A stretch of DNA of 64,000 nt from positions 258,760,077 through 258,824,076 of the forward strand of contig CP136061.1 of the NCBI GenBank assembly GCA_032622095.1, given 5' to 3'. How positions within the stretch are numbered: position 1 is the stretch's first letter; the number at the start of each line of letters is the position of its first letter. Position numbers and translations under genes: made by a program. Below, piece by piece: positions 24,556-38,471 of the stretch. Source of the stretch: Siphonodentalium dalli. Taxonomy: Eukaryota; Mollusca; Scaphopoda; Gadilida; Siphonodentaliidae. The notes beneath the pieces are model-generated. The model made no database searches. It saw only the letters and a list, made by a program, of their open reading frames with translations, and was not told where the DNA came from.

Positions 24556-24917
24556 AGAGAAGTAGATTCCAACCAATTGAATAGATCGTTCTGATTCATT
24601 TAAAGTCATAAAACATGTACGAATTTAATGCATTAATCGACCTACTTAACCCCTAGAACATGGCAAAACATTCGTTTCAAATATAATAATACATTTCAAA
24701 CTACATGTATATCAAGCATCAGCACCGAGCATTCTTCATTCCTCCGATTCCGAATCACGTTTGTGCAACAATATTAGATTTCGGTACACCTGGAACTATT
24801 TCCTGTTATGCAATGACCTTGCATATCATTATTATAGGATTGGTTTATTAAATGGGTCTGATCGTTTAATAGACAATAGTTAACTGTTATGAGTAGCGTA
24901 CGGGTTCTCTCATCGAG

Positions 24918-24970
24918 TGCGATACGGGGGATTATTTTTACGAGGCGCGTGAAAATAATCCTCGTATCTC
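24918..24970. repeat. Perfect-stem hairpin
   Basis: GATACGGGGGATTATTTT pairs with AAAATAATCCTCGTATC with one mismatch, around ACGAGGCGCGTG. Flanking AACTGTTATGAG and CGAACAGTTAAG extend the symmetry weakly. Possibly the core of a foldback MITE. Confidence 0.6.
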
Positions 24971-25165
24971 ACGAACAGTTAAGTTGTGTTTATTTTATGT
25001 TTTGTACCAATTTGTTACAACTCAGACCACAATGAAACAAAAGGTTAGACATAACACGTTCTTAAAGCTGACCAGCCACTTATGTTAAAATAACGCGCAA
25101 GAATATATAATAACGGACAATATCTAGAGTGGAATTACAAGTTCAGTCTCCTGGTAGTGGGGATA

Positions 25166-25891
25166 TCTATACTATATATTTTGAGAACTCCGTGTATTCG
25201 AGAGATAGCCCACACCCTCCGGACCTCAATGATATGATCGTGAATGAGTAATGATATAGCCCACTAAACTTTGACAAACACCAGTAATGGTGTGTAGATC
25301 ATTTACATATATCTCCTATATATTTTGATACAATCTATCTAATTTACATATCTCTCTTATATATTTATGTTTGTGTGTGTGTTGTACTTCATACAAATCT
25401 ACGATTCTCGACCGATCGGGACGAAACTTGGTACGTGTGTGTAGTTTGACCAGGCGGTGGTCGTTGTCGTATTGGCGAGCCCATGCGACGCCCGTGCAGC
25501 GCATGCGCAGACGAGATCTCGGAAACGGGTAGAGCTATCGACTTGAAATTTGCTATGTGAATGTATCTTGCGCCGGGTACAAATTTTATCGGGTCGCCGA
25601 GCCCCGTGCGACGCCCGTGCAGCGCATGCGCAGACGAGATCTCGGAAACGGGTGGAGCTATCGACTTGAAATTTGCTATGTGAATGTATCTTGCGCCGGG
25701 TACAAATTTTATCGGGTCGCCGAGTCCGTGCGACGCCAGCTTCGCGCATGCGCAGACCAGATCTCGGAAACGGGTGGAGCTGCCGGGTACAAATGTTTCT
25801 TATTGAAACGCGTGGAGCTAAAAATTAAAAAAAAATATTAAAACAAATGTCATGTTTCGGAAAAGCCGCCGGTGGCGGGCTAACCTGCTAG
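25166..25891 (+). mobile_element. Monomer 1, type A
   Basis: Type A is recognised by AACTCCGTGTATTCGAGAG after the 5' end. It holds two full 120-bp subrepeats (GCGCATGCGCAGACGAGA) plus a terminal partial one. Ends CTGCTAG. Confidence 0.8.
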
Positions 25892-27092
25892 TTTATACAA
25901 TATATTTTGATACTTCCGTATATATATATGTATGTGTGTACTTCATAGAATCGAAAACGCGTGAACAGATTGAGCTCAAACTTCCTATGTAAGTGTAAAA
26001 TCACACCGACACCGCCGTGGTCCCGTTTTGGAGAAGCACAGAGCACCCGTTCTCCAATCTCAGTCACAAAAAACGGCACTGCGGTGGTTAATCAAGTGAT
26101 AATTTAATGAGCGTTTGTTTTTGACGCATCGCTATAAAGAGCGTCTGTTTACCATTCAACATTATTAGCATCTGCAGAGAGATATACGGGAACAATAATT
26201 ATGAGTGGTTTCCTATGCGGGGAGATTTATTGGATGCCATAGTACTCTTAAAACATCATTGTTATAGTATGTATGACACTTAGGTCAGGGCTTAGGGGGG
26301 TAGTTAGTGTGGATATAGGCATAATGCTTCTCAGAAATCCCGGTTACAAACCAACACTCACAATTTCGTATTTACGCAAACGCAACGTCATCGCTCGAAA
26401 TTTATTATGCAGAGAGATATACGGGAACAAGTGCTTTCCTATTTTTAGAACGCAACACATGATACCAAACTAAATTACGTCGCGTTGGTGATGGGGTTCA
26501 CGACGGGATTAATTGACTGTCCGCTCTTTGCGAGGATGGGGTTCACGACGGGATTAACTTTGCGGGGACTATTGACCATCTCGTAAGGGTGGACAACCTC
26601 TGTCATGGGCTGCTCAATGGCCACGGGCAGGTTAAAAAAAATCATACCTCTTCTGGGTCTGGGCGTGTATAGACATGAGCGTGTTGTGTTCCTAAGAACG
26701 CGGAGCGTGTTGTGTTCCTAAGAACGCGGAGCGTGTTGTGTTCATAAGAACGCGGATCGGGTAAGTTTTTCCGCCATAGGTGAGCTCAAACTTCGTATAT
26801 AAGTGTAAAAACACACGGGGATCGTCGACGTCGCATTGTGTGAAACATTCTTATGTCTGTCGTTCCTAGGAACGGGGGAATTTTTCATCGGGTCAGTCTT
26901 AACCTTCAAACGGGTACCCACAAATTATATATTGTGACCCCGACATGAACTTGACCTTGAAAATGATCAATTCAAGGTCAAATCGGGTAAAATATTGAAA
27001 AACCGAATATTAACTCATTGAAAAACACAAACAAAACATAAAACATTGTCATGTTTCTGACCAAGCACGCCAGTGGCAGGCTAACCTGCTAG
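25892..27092 (+). mobile_element. Monomer 2, type B
   Basis: Type B has ACTTCCGTATATATATATG and TGAGCTCAAACTTCC. It holds three 26-bp units (GCGTGTTGTGTTCCTAAGAA) near 26690 and a TTGACCTTGA...TCAAGGTCAA inverted motif at 26950-26981. Its first base pair is TT rather than TC. Confidence 0.8.
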
Positions 27093-28500
27093 TCTACTAT
27101 ATATTTTGAGAACTACGTATATATATATATGTGTGTGGGTACTTCATAGAATCGATAACGGCTGCGTGGATCGAGCTCAATTTTTGTATATAAGGGTAAA
27201 AAACCACGGGGGTCGTCCGCGTCGCATTTTGGAGAAGCTCAGAGCACCGTTTCTCCCTTCCCAATCATCCAAATCACCGCAATCGGCACTTCGTGGTTAA
27301 TAGCGTTGATATATAAAGAGCGTTCGTTTTCCGCAGTGTCTATATAAAGAGCGTCGTTTTCGCTATCTACTTATCTGTATGACGGGAGTCGCTCGAAATA
27401 TTATGCAGAGAGATTTCACGACGGAAAGCATTTGTTTTCAATTCAATGCAATGTTATCGCTCGAAATATTATGCAGAGAGATTTCACGACATTAGGACGG
27501 GTACGGCAGACACGAAATATTATGCAGAGACATTTCACGACGGGAAGTGTTTGTTTTCAATTCAATGTAATGCTATCGCAGAGAGATTTCATGACGGGAA
27601 GCGTTTGTTTTCAATGCAATGCAATGTTATCGCTCGAAATATTATGCAGAGAGATTTCATGACATTAGGACGGGTACGGGCAGGTTAAAAAAAAAGGAAA
27701 ACAAAGAATGCGTTGTCTGTCGTTCCTAGGAAGGGAGGATTTCATCGGGTAAATTTTTCCGCCAGAAACAAAAAATTTAAAAAAATAAAAAAAACAATTA
27801 AATATCAAAATCACCGCAAACGCCACTTCGGGGGTTAAGGCATCAACTATCTTTATATTGACCATATTCGGAGATGTTAACGACGAACGCTCTGTATTGC
27901 AATCGACATAGCCAAACGACTACGTCATGCGTGCGAAATACGGATGAGAAACGCAAAATGCAAAAGGCAGAATTGATCTAAGAAGCGTTTGTTTACAATC
28001 CAACGCAACGTTATCGCTCGAAATATTATGCAGAGAGATTTCACGACGGGATTAATTGACTGTCCGCTCTTTTCGGGGACTATTGACCATCTCGTAAGGG
28101 TGGACAACCTCTTCAGGGGCTGCTCAATGGCCACGGGCAGGATAAATAACGGGGAAGTTTAGGACGGGTACCATGAATTAACTCATTGAAAAACAAAGAA
28201 TGCGTTGTCTGTCGTTCCTAGGAAGGGGGGGGGGATTTCATCGGGTCAATTTTTCATTATAAAAATTAATAATAAAAAAAGAATTAAATTATAAAAAAGA
28301 ATTAAATTAAATTAATAATTAAATAAATATTAATAAATTCAAAAAAACGTAAATTAAATTTAAAAAACATTAAATTAATATTAAAAAATTAAAAAAAAAC
28401 CATAATATTAAAAATTTAAAAAATATATAAATAAAAACAAAATAATTTTAAAAATGTCATGTTTCAGACAAACGCCGTCGGTGGCGGGCTAATATGCTAG
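27093..28500 (+). mobile_element. Monomer 3, type C
   Basis: Type C has AACTACGTATATATATATG. Its middle holds 60-70-bp subrepeats around CGAAATATTATGCAGAGAG and its 3' third is an A/T-only tract (28255-28450) before the hairpin and GCTAG. Confidence 0.8.
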
Positions 28501-29234
28501 ACTTACTATATATTTTGAGAACTCCGTGTATTCGAGAGATAGCCCAAACCCTCCGGGCCTCAATGATATGATCGTGAATGAGTATTGATATACCCCACTA
28601 AACTTTGACAAACACCAGTAATGGTGTGTAGATCATTTACATATCTCTCCTATATATTTTGATACAATCTATCTAATTTACATATCTCTCTTATACAGTT
28701 ATGTTTGTGTGTGTGTGTGTGTGTGGGTACTTCATACAAATCTACGATTCTCGACCGATCGGGACGAAACTTGGTACGTGTGTGTAGTTTGACCAGGCGG
28801 TGGTCGTTGTCGTAATGGCGAGCCAGTGCGACGCCCGTGCAGCGCATGCGCAGACGAGATCTCGGAAACGGGTGGAGCTATCGACTTGAAATTTGCTATG
28901 TGAATGTATCTTGCGCCGGGTACAAATTTTATCGGGTCGCCGAGCCCCGTGCGACGCCCGTGCAGCGCATGCGCAGACGAGATCTCGGAAACGGGTGGAG
29001 CTATCGACTTGAAATTTGCTATGTGAATGTATCTTGCGCCGGGTACAAATTTTATCGGATCGCCGAGTCCGTGCAACGCCAGCTTCGCGCATGCGCAGAA
29101 CAAATCTCGGAAACGGATGGAGCTGCCGGGTACAAATTTTTCTTATTGAAACGCGTAAAGCTAAAAATTAAAAAAAAATATTAAAACAAATGTCATGTTT
29201 CGGACAAGCCGCCGGTGGCGGGCTAACCTGCTAG
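28501..29234 (+). mobile_element. Monomer 4, type A
   Basis: Two full 120-bp subrepeats plus a terminal one; nearly identical to monomer 1. Its first bases are AC instead of TC. Confidence 0.8.
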
Positions 29235-30407
29235 TCTATACTATATATTTTGAGACTTCCGTATATATATATGTATGTGTGTGCTTCATAGAATCGAAAA
29301 CGCGTGTACAGATTGAGCTCAAACTTCCTATGTAAGTGTAAAATCCCACCGACACCGCCGTGGTCGCGTTTTGGAGAAGCTCAGAGCACCCGTTCTCCAA
29401 TCTCAGTCACAAAAACGGCACAGCGGTGGTTAATCAAGTGATAATTTAATGAGCGTTTGTTTTTGACGCATCGCTATAAAGAGCGTCTGTTTACCATTCA
29501 ACGTTATTAGCATCTGTAGAGAGATATACGGGAACAATAATTATGAGTGGTTTCCTATGCGGGGAGATTTATTGGATGCCATAGTACTCTTACAACATCA
29601 TTGTTATAGTATGTATGACACTTAGGTCAGCGCTTAGGGGGTAGTTAGTATGGATATAGGCATAATGCTTCTCAGAAATCCCGGTTACAAACCAACACTC
29701 ACAATTTCGTATTTACGCAAACGCAACGTTATCGCTCGAAATTTATTATGCAGAGAGATATACGGGAACAAGTGCTTTCCTATTTTTAGAACGCAACACA
29801 TGATACCAAACAAAATTAAGTCGCGTTGGTGATTGGGTTCACGACGGGATTAATTGACTGTCCGCTCTTTGCGAGGATGGGGTTCACGACGGGATTAACT
29901 TTGCGGGGACTATTGGCCATCTCGTAAGGGTGGACAACCTCTGTCATGGGCTGCTCAAAGGCCACGGGCAGGTTAAAAAAAATCATACCTCTTCTGGGTC
30001 TGGGCGTGTATAGACATGAGCGTGTTGTGTTCCTAAGAACGCGGAGCGTGTTGTGTTCCTAAGAACGCGGATCGGGTAAGTTTTTCCGCCCTAGGTGAGC
30101 TCAAACTTCGTATATAAGTGTAAAAACACACGGGGATCGTCGACGTCGCATTGTGTGAAACATTCTTATGTCTGTCGTTCCTAGGAACGGGGGAAGTTTT
30201 CATCGGGTCAGTCTTAACCTTCAAACGGGTACCCACAAATTATATATTGTGACCCCGACATGACCTTGACCTTGAACATGATAAATTCAAGGTCAAATCG
30301 GGTAAAATATTGAAAAACCCAATATTAACTCATTGAAAAACACAAACAAAACATAAAACATTGTCATGTTTCTGACCAAGCACGCCAGTGGCGGGTTAAC
30401 CTGCTAG
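29235..30407 (+). mobile_element. Monomer 5, type B
   Basis: Like monomer 2, but with two rather than three 26-bp GCGTGTTGTGTTCC units. Confidence 0.8.
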
Positions 30408-31615
30408 TCTATACTATATATTTTGAGACTTCGTATATATGTGTGTGTGTACTTCATAGAATCCAAAACGCGTGTAAAGATTGAGCTCAAACTTCCTATG
30501 TAAGTGTCAAATCCCACCGACACGACCGTGGTCGCAGTTTAGGGAAGCTCAGAGCACCCGTTCTCCAATCTCAAATCACCGCAAAGGCACGGCGGGGGTT
30601 AATCAAGTGATTATTTAATGAGCGTTTGTTTTTGACGCATCTCTATAAAGAGCGTCTGTTTCCCATTCAACGTTATTCGCATCTGCAGAGTTATACGGGA
30701 ACGCAAACGTTATCGCTCGAAATTTATTCCATACGAGCACGGATGGCGCGCTTTGTTTTTACAGTATATACCTTCGGTAATATACCGAAATCATCCCAGA
30801 TAATCACGAATATAGCATCAGATTTCTCCCCAGATATACCGTTATAAAGCTACTGGAATCTGCCAATCTACGGGAAATTCCAGGGAATGCCGATTGTGCT
30901 CAAACTTGCTACCTACGGGAAGTGTCATATATATGAGTGTGTCCTTTATAGACTCTAACCGATTGAGCTCAAACTTGCTAAATAAGAAAATAGCCCCCAA
31001 GCCGTAAATATCAACAACAACGATATTGCTACCTACGGGGAGCAACGTTATTAGCATCTGCAGAATTATGCAGAGAGAAAGTGCTTTCCTATTTTTAGAA
31101 CGCAACACATGTTTACGTCGCGTTGGTGATTGAGGTTCACAACGGGGTTAATTGACTGTCCGCTCTTTGCGACGATGAGGTTCACGGCGGGGACTATTGA
31201 CCAACACTCACAATTTCGTCTTTTGAATCAGATACCAACAACTCGATCGATCGGGACGAAACTCGGTACGTGACTGTAGTTTGACCAGGTGGTCGTCGCT
31301 GTCGTATTGGCGAACCCGTGCGACGCCCGTGCAGCGCATGCGCAGACGAGATATCGGAAACGGGTGGAGCTATCGACTTGAAATTTGGTATGTGAATGTA
31401 TCTTGCCCCGGATACGAATTTTATCGGGTCGCCGAGCCCGTGCGACGCCAGATTCGCGCATGCGCAGACCAGATCTCGGAAACGGGTGGAGCTATCGACT
31501 TGAAATTTGGTTTTTGAGTAGCCCGGTCATGTACGGGGTTACATTGAACAACTCAAATTAATGGATCGACCAAAGCCATGGGACGAATGCCGCCAGGGGC
31601 GGGCTAACCTGCTAG
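30408..31615 (+). mobile_element. Monomer 6, type D
   Basis: Type D starts like B (AATCCAAAACGCGTG) but its second half contains a 120-bp subrepeat of type A and ends with ATGCCGCCAGGGGCGGGC before CTAG. It looks like a B/A mosaic. Confidence 0.75.
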
Positions 31616-33018
31616 TCTACTATATATTTTGAGAACTACGTATATATATATATGTGTGTGGGTACTTCATAGAATCGAAAACGGCTGCGCGGATCGAGCT
31701 CAAATTTCGTATATAAGGGTAAAAACCCACGGGGGTCGTCCACGTCGCATTTTGGAGAAGCTCAGAGCACCGTTTCTCCCTTCCCAATCATCAAAATCAC
31801 CGCAATCGGCACTTCGTGGTTAATGGCGTTGATATATAAAGAGCGTTCGTTTTCCGCAGTGTCTATATAAAGAGCGTCGTTTTCGCTATCTACTTATCTG
31901 TATGACGGGAGTCGCTCGAAATATTATGCAGAGAGATTTCACGACGGAAAGCATTTGTTTTCAATTCAATGCAATGTTATCGCTCGAAATATTATGCAGA
32001 GAGATTTCACGACATTAGGACGGGTACGGCAGACACGAAATATTATGCAGAGACATTTCACGACGGGAAGTGTTTGTTTTCAATTCAATGCAATGTTATC
32101 GCAGAGAGATTTCATGACGGGAAGCGTTTGTTATCAATGCAATGCAATGTTATCGCTCGAAATATTATGCAGAGAGATTTCATGACATTAGGACGGGTAC
32201 GGGCAGGTTAAAAAAAAAGGAAAACAAAGAATGCGTTGTCTGTCGTTCCTAGGAAGGGGCGATTTCATCGCGTAAATTTTTCCGCCAGAAACAAAAAATT
32301 AAAAAAAAAAAAAAAAAAAAATTAAATATCAAAATCACCGCAAACGCCACTTCGGGGGTTAAGGCATAAACGATCTTTATATTGACCACATTCGGAGATG
32401 TTAACGACGAACGCTCTTTATTGCAATCGACATAGCCAAACGACTACCCCATGCGTGCGAAATACCGATGAGAAACGCAAAATGCAAAAGGCAGAATTGA
32501 TCTAAGAAGCGTTTGTTTACAATCCAACGCAACGTTATCGCTCGAAATATTATGCAGAGAGATTTCACGACGGGATTAATTGACTGTCCGCTCTTTTCGG
32601 GGACTATTGACCATCTCGTAAGGGTGGACAACCTCTTCAGGGGCTGCTCAATGGCCACGGGCAGGATAAATAACGGGGAAGTTTAGGACGGGTACCATGA
32701 ATTAACTCATTGAAAAACAAAGAATACGTTGTCTGTCGTTCCTAAGAAGGGGGGGATTTCATCGGGTCAAATTTCATTATAAAAATTAACAATAAAAAAA
32801 GAATTAAATTATAAAAAAGAATTAAATTAAATTAATAATTAAATAAATATTAAAAAATTCAAAAAAACATAAATTAAATTTAAAAAACATTAAATTAATA
32901 TTACAAAATTTAAAAAAACATAATATTAAAAATTAAAAAAAAATATAAATAAAAACAAAATAATTAAAAAAATGTCATGTTTCAGACAAACGCCACCGGT
33001 GGCGGGTTAATATGCTAG
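31616..33018 (+). mobile_element. Monomer 7, type C
   Basis: Near-identical to monomers 3 and 11, including the A/T-only tract before the 3' hairpin. Confidence 0.8.
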
Positions 33019-33992
33019 TCTTATTATATATTTTGAGAACTCCGTGTATTCGAGAGATAGCCCAAACCCTCCGGGCCTCAATGATATGATCGTGAATGAG
33101 TATTGATATACCCCACTAAACTTTGACAAACACCAGTAATGGTGTGTAGATCATTTACATATCTCTCCTATATATTTTGATACAATCTATCTAATTTACA
33201 TATCTCTCTTATACATTTATGTTTGTGTGTGTGTGTGTGGGTACTTCATACAAATCTACGATTCTCGACCGATCGGGACGAAACTTGGTACGTGTGTGTA
33301 GTTTGACCAGGCGGTGGTCGTTATCGTATTGGCGAGCCAGTGCGACGCCCGTGCAGCGCATGCGCAGACGAGATCTCGGAAACGGGTGGAGTTATCGACT
33401 TGAAATTTGCTATGTGAATGTATCTTGCGCCGGGTACAAATTTGATCGGGTCGCCGAGCCCGTGCGACGCCCGTGCAGCGCATGCGCAAACGAGATCTCG
33501 GAAACGGGTGGACCTATCGACTTGAAATTTGCTATGTGAATGTATCTTGCGCCGGGTACAAATTTTATCGGGTCGCCGAGCCCGTGCGACGCCCGTGCAG
33601 CGCATGCACAGACGAGATCTCGGAAACGGGTGGAGCTATCGACTTGAAATTTGCTATGTGAATGTATCTTGCGCCGGGTAAAAATTTTATCGGGTCGCTG
33701 AGCCCCGTGCGACGCCCGTGCAGCGCATGCGCAGACGAGATCTCGGAAACGGGTGGAGCTATCGACTTGAAATTTGCTATGTGAATGTATCTTGCGCCGG
33801 GTACACATTTTATCGGGTCGCCGAGTCCGTGCAACGCCAGCTTCGCGCATGCGCAGACCAGATCTCGGAAACGGATGGAGCTGCCGGGTACACATTTTTC
33901 TTATTGAAACGCGTGGAGCTAAAAATTAAAAAAAAATATTAAAACAAATGTCATGTTTCGGACAAGCCGCCGGTGGCGGGCTAACCTGCTAG
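33019..33992 (+). mobile_element. Monomer 8, type A, expanded
   Basis: Holds four full 120-bp subrepeats plus the terminal one. The extra 240 bp relative to monomer 4 equals two subrepeats. Confidence 0.8.
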
Positions 33993-35168
33993 TCTATTCT
34001 ATATATTTTGAGACTTCCGTATATATATATGTATGTGTGTACTTCATAGAATCGAAAACGCGTGTACAGATTGAGCTCAAACTTCCTATGTTAGTGTAAA
34101 ATCCTACCGACACCGCCGTGGTCGCGTTTTTGGAGAAGCTCAGAGCACCCGTTCTCCAATCTCAGTCACAAAAAACGGCACTGCGGTGGTTAATCAAGTG
34201 ATAATTTAATGAGCGTTTGTTTTTGACGCATCGCTATAAAGAGCGTCTGTTTACCATTCAACGTTATTAGCATCTGTAGAGAGATATACGGGAACAATAA
34301 TTATGAGTGGTTTCCTATGCGGGGAGATTTATTGGATGCCATAGTACTCTTACAACATCATTGTTATAGTATGTATGACACTTAGGTCAGCGCTTAGGGG
34401 GGTAGTTAGTGTGGATATAGGCATAATGCTTCTCAGAAATCCCGGTTACAAACCAACACTCACAATTTCGTATTTACGCAAACGCAACGTTATCGCTCGA
34501 AATTTATTATGCAGAGAGATATACGGGAACAAGTGCTTTCCTATTTTTAGAACGCAACACATGATACCAAACAAAATTACGTCGCGTTGGTGATGGGGTT
34601 CACGACGGGATTAATTGACTGTCCGCTCTTTGCGAGGATGGGGTTCACGACGGGATTAACTTTGCGGGGACTATTGACCATCTCGTAAGGGTGGACAACC
34701 TCTGTCATGGGCTGCTCAATGGCCACGGGCAGGTTAAAAAAAATCATACCTCTTCTGGGTCTGGGCGTGTATAGACATGAGCGTGTTGTGTTCCTAAGAA
34801 CGCGGAGCGTGTTGTGTTCCTAAGAACGCGGATCGGGTAAGTTTTTCCGCCCTAGGTGAGCTCAAACTTCGTATATAAGTGTAAAAATACACGGGGATCG
34901 TCGACGTCGCATTGTGTGAAACATTCTTATGTCTGTCGTTCCTAGGAACGGGGGAATTTTTCATCGGGTCAGTCTTAACCTTCAAACGGGTACCCACAAA
35001 TTATATATTGTGACCCCGACATGACCTTGACCTTGAAAATGATAAATTCAAGGTCAAATCGGGTAAAATATTGAAAAACCCAATATTAACTCATTGAAAA
35101 ACACAAACAAAACATAAAACATTGTCATGTTTCTGACCAAGCACGCCAGTGGCGGGTTAACCTGCTAG
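33993..35168 (+). mobile_element. Monomer 9, type B
   Basis: Two 26-bp GCGTGTTGTG units, and the TGACCTTGACCTTGAA...TTCAAGGTCAA motif at 35022-35060. Confidence 0.8.
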
Positions 35169-36379
35169 TCTTCTATACTATATATTTTGAGACTTCGTAT
35201 ATATATGTGTGTGTACTTCATAGAATCCAAAACGCGTGTAAAGATTGAGCTCAAACTTCCTATGTAAGTGTCAAATCCCACCGACACGACCGTGGTCGCG
35301 GTTTAGGGAAGCTCAGAGCACCCGTTCTCCAATCTCAAATCACCGCAAAGGCACGGCGGGGGTTAATCAAGTGATTATTTAATGAGCGTTTGTTTTTGAC
35401 GCATCTCTATAAAGAGCGTCTGTTTCCTATTCAACGTTATTCGCATCTGCAGAGTTATACGGGAACGCAAACGTTATCGCTCGAAATTTATTCCCTACGA
35501 GCACGGATGGCGCGCTTTGTTTTTACAGTATATACCTTCGGTAATATACCGAAATCATCCCAGATAATCACGAATATAGCATCAGATTTCTCCCCAGATA
35601 TACCGTTATAAAGCTACTGGAATCTGCCAATCTACGGGAAATTCCAGGGAATGCCGATTGAGCTCAAACTTGCTACCTACGGGAAGTGTCATATATATGA
35701 GTGTGTCCTTTATAGACTCTAACCGATTGAGCTCAAACTTGCTAAATAAGAAAATAGCCCCCAAGCCGTAGATATCAACAACAACGATATTGCTACCTAC
35801 GGGGAGCAACGTTATTAGCATCTGCAGAATTATGCAGAGAGAAAGTGCTTTCCTATTTTTAGAACGCAACACATGTTTACGTCGCGTTGGTGATTGAGGT
35901 TCACAACGGGGTTAATTGACTGTCCGCTCTTTGCGACGATGAGGTTCACGGCGGGGACTATTGACCAACACTCACAATTTCGTCTTTTGCATCAGATACC
36001 AACACCTCGACCGATCGGGACGAAACTTGGTACGTGAGTGTAGTTTGACCAGGTGGTCGTCGCTGTCGTATTGGCGAACCCGTGCGACGCCCGTGCAGCG
36101 CATGCGCAGACGAGATATCGGAAACGGGTGGAGCTATCGACTTGAAATTTGGTATGTGAATGTATCTTGCCCCGGATACGAATTTTATCGGGTCGCCGAG
36201 CCCGTGCGACGCCAGATTCGCGCATGCGCAGACCAGATCTCGGAAACGGGTGGAGCTATCGACTTGAAGTTTGGTTTTTGAGTAGCCCGGTCCTGTACGG
36301 GGTTACATTGAAAAACTAAAATTAATGGATCGACCAAAGCCATGGGACGAATGCCGCCAGTGGTGGGCTAACCTGCTAG
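35169..36379 (+). mobile_element. Monomer 10, type D
   Basis: Counterpart of monomer 6, with a small TTC insertion at the 5' junction (TCTTCTATACTATAT). Confidence 0.75.
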
Positions 36380-37805
36380 TCTACTATATATTTTGAGAAC
36401 TACGTATATATATATATGTGTGTGGGTACTTCATAGAATCGAAAACGGCTGCGCGGATCGAGCTCAAATTTCGTATATAAGGGTAAAAACCCACGGGGGT
36501 CGTCCACGTCGCATTTTGGAGAAGCTCAGAGCACCATTTCTCCCTTCCCAATCATCAAAATCACCGCAATCGGCACTTCGTGGTTAATAGCGTTGATATA
36601 TAAAGAGCGTTCGTTTTCCGCAGTGTCTATATAAAGAGCGTCGTTTTCGCTATCTACTTATCTGTATGACGGGAGTCGCTCGAAATATTATGCAGAGAGA
36701 TTTCACGACGGAAAGCATTTGTTTTCAATTCAGTGCAATGTTATCGCTCGAAATATTATGCAGAGATATTTCACGACATTAGGACGGGTACGGCAGACAC
36801 GAAATATTATGCAGAGACATTTCACGACGGGAAGTGTTTGTTTTCAATTCAATGCAATGTTATCGCAGAGAGATTTCATGACGGGAAGCGTTTGTTATCA
36901 ATGCAATGCAATGTTATCGCTCGAAATATTATGCAGAGAGATTTCATGACATTAGGACGGGTACGGGCAGATTAAAAAAAAAAGGAAAACAAAGAATGCG
37001 TTGTCTGTCGTTCCTAGGAAGGGGGGATTTCATCGGGTAAATTTTTCCGCCAAAAATTAAAAAAAAAAAAAAAATTCCGCCAAAAATTAAAAAAAAAAAA
37101 AAAAAAAATTAAATATCAAAATCACCGCAAACGCCACTTCGGGGGTTAAGGCATCAACGATCTTTATATTGACCATATTCGGAGATGTTAACGACGAACG
37201 CTCTTTATTGCAATCGACATAGCCAAACGACTACCCCATGCGTGCGAAATACGGATGAGAAACGCAAAATGCAAAAGGCAGAATTGATCTAAGAAGCGTT
37301 TGTTTACAATCCAACGCAACGTTATAGCTCGAAATATTATGCAGAGAGAGTTCACGACGGGATTAATTGACTGTCCGCTCTTTTCGGGGACTATTGACCA
37401 TCTCGTAAGGGTGGACAACCTCTTCAGGGGCTGCTCAATGGCCACGGGCAGGATAAATAACGGGGAAGTTTAGGACGGGTACCATGAATTAACTCATTGA
37501 AAAACAAAGAATGCGTTGTCTGTCGTTCCTAGGAAGGGGGGATTTCATCGGGTCAATTTTTCATTATAAAAATTAATAATAAAAAAAGAATTAAATTATA
37601 AAAAAGAATTAAATTAAATTAGTAATTAAATAAATATTAAAAAATTAAAAAAAACATAAATTAAATTTAAAAAACATTAAATTAATATTACAAAATTAAA
37701 AAAAACATAATATTAAAAATTAAAAAAATATATAAATAAAAACAAAATAATTTTAAAAATGTCATGTTTCAGACAAACGCCGCCGGTGGCGGGCTAATAT
37801 GCTAG
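36380..37805 (+). mobile_element. Monomer 11, type C
   Basis: As monomer 7, with a short duplicated poly-A block (two TTCCGCCAAAAATT copies near 37045 and 37075). Confidence 0.8.
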
Positions 37806-38408
37806 TCTTATTATATATTTTGAGAACTCCGTGTATTCGAGAGATAGCCCAAACCCTCCGGGCCTCAATGATATGATCGTGAATGAGTATTCATATACCC
37901 CACTAAACTTTGACAAACACCAGTAATGGTGTGTAGATCATTTACATATATCTCCTATATATTTTGATACAATCTATCTAATTTACATATCTCTCTTATA
38001 CATTTGTTTGTGTGTGTGTGTGTGGGTACTTCATACAAATCTACGATTCTCGACCGATCGGGACGAAACTTGGTACGTGTTTGTAGTTTGACCAGGCGGT
38101 GGTCGTTGTCGTATTGGCGAGCCAGTGCGACGCCCGTGCAGCGCATGCGCAGACGAGATCTCGGAAACGGGTGGAGCTATCGACTTGAAATTTGGCATGT
38201 GAATGTATCTTGCGCCGGTTACAAATTTTATCGGGTCGCCGAGCCCGTGCGACGCCAGATTCGCGCATGAGCACACCAGATCTCGGAAACTGGTAGAGCT
38301 ACCGGGTACAAATTTTTCTTATTGTAACGCGTGGAGCTAAAAATTTAAAAAATATATAAAAAAATGTCATGTTTCGGACAAGCCGCCGGTGGCGGGCTAA
38401 CCTGCTAG
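37806..38408 (+). mobile_element. Monomer 12, type A, contracted
   Basis: Only one full 120-bp subrepeat plus the terminal one, about 120 bp shorter than monomer 1. Confidence 0.8.
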
Positions 38409-38433
38409 TCTACTATATATTTTGAGACTTCCG

Positions 38434-38471
<38 letters not shown>

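Noticed and set aside
33410-33895. 161-codon Arg/His-rich open frame on the minus strand
   Set aside because: Made of four 120-bp subrepeats of monomer 8; the same frame grows and shrinks with subrepeat number in the other type A monomers.
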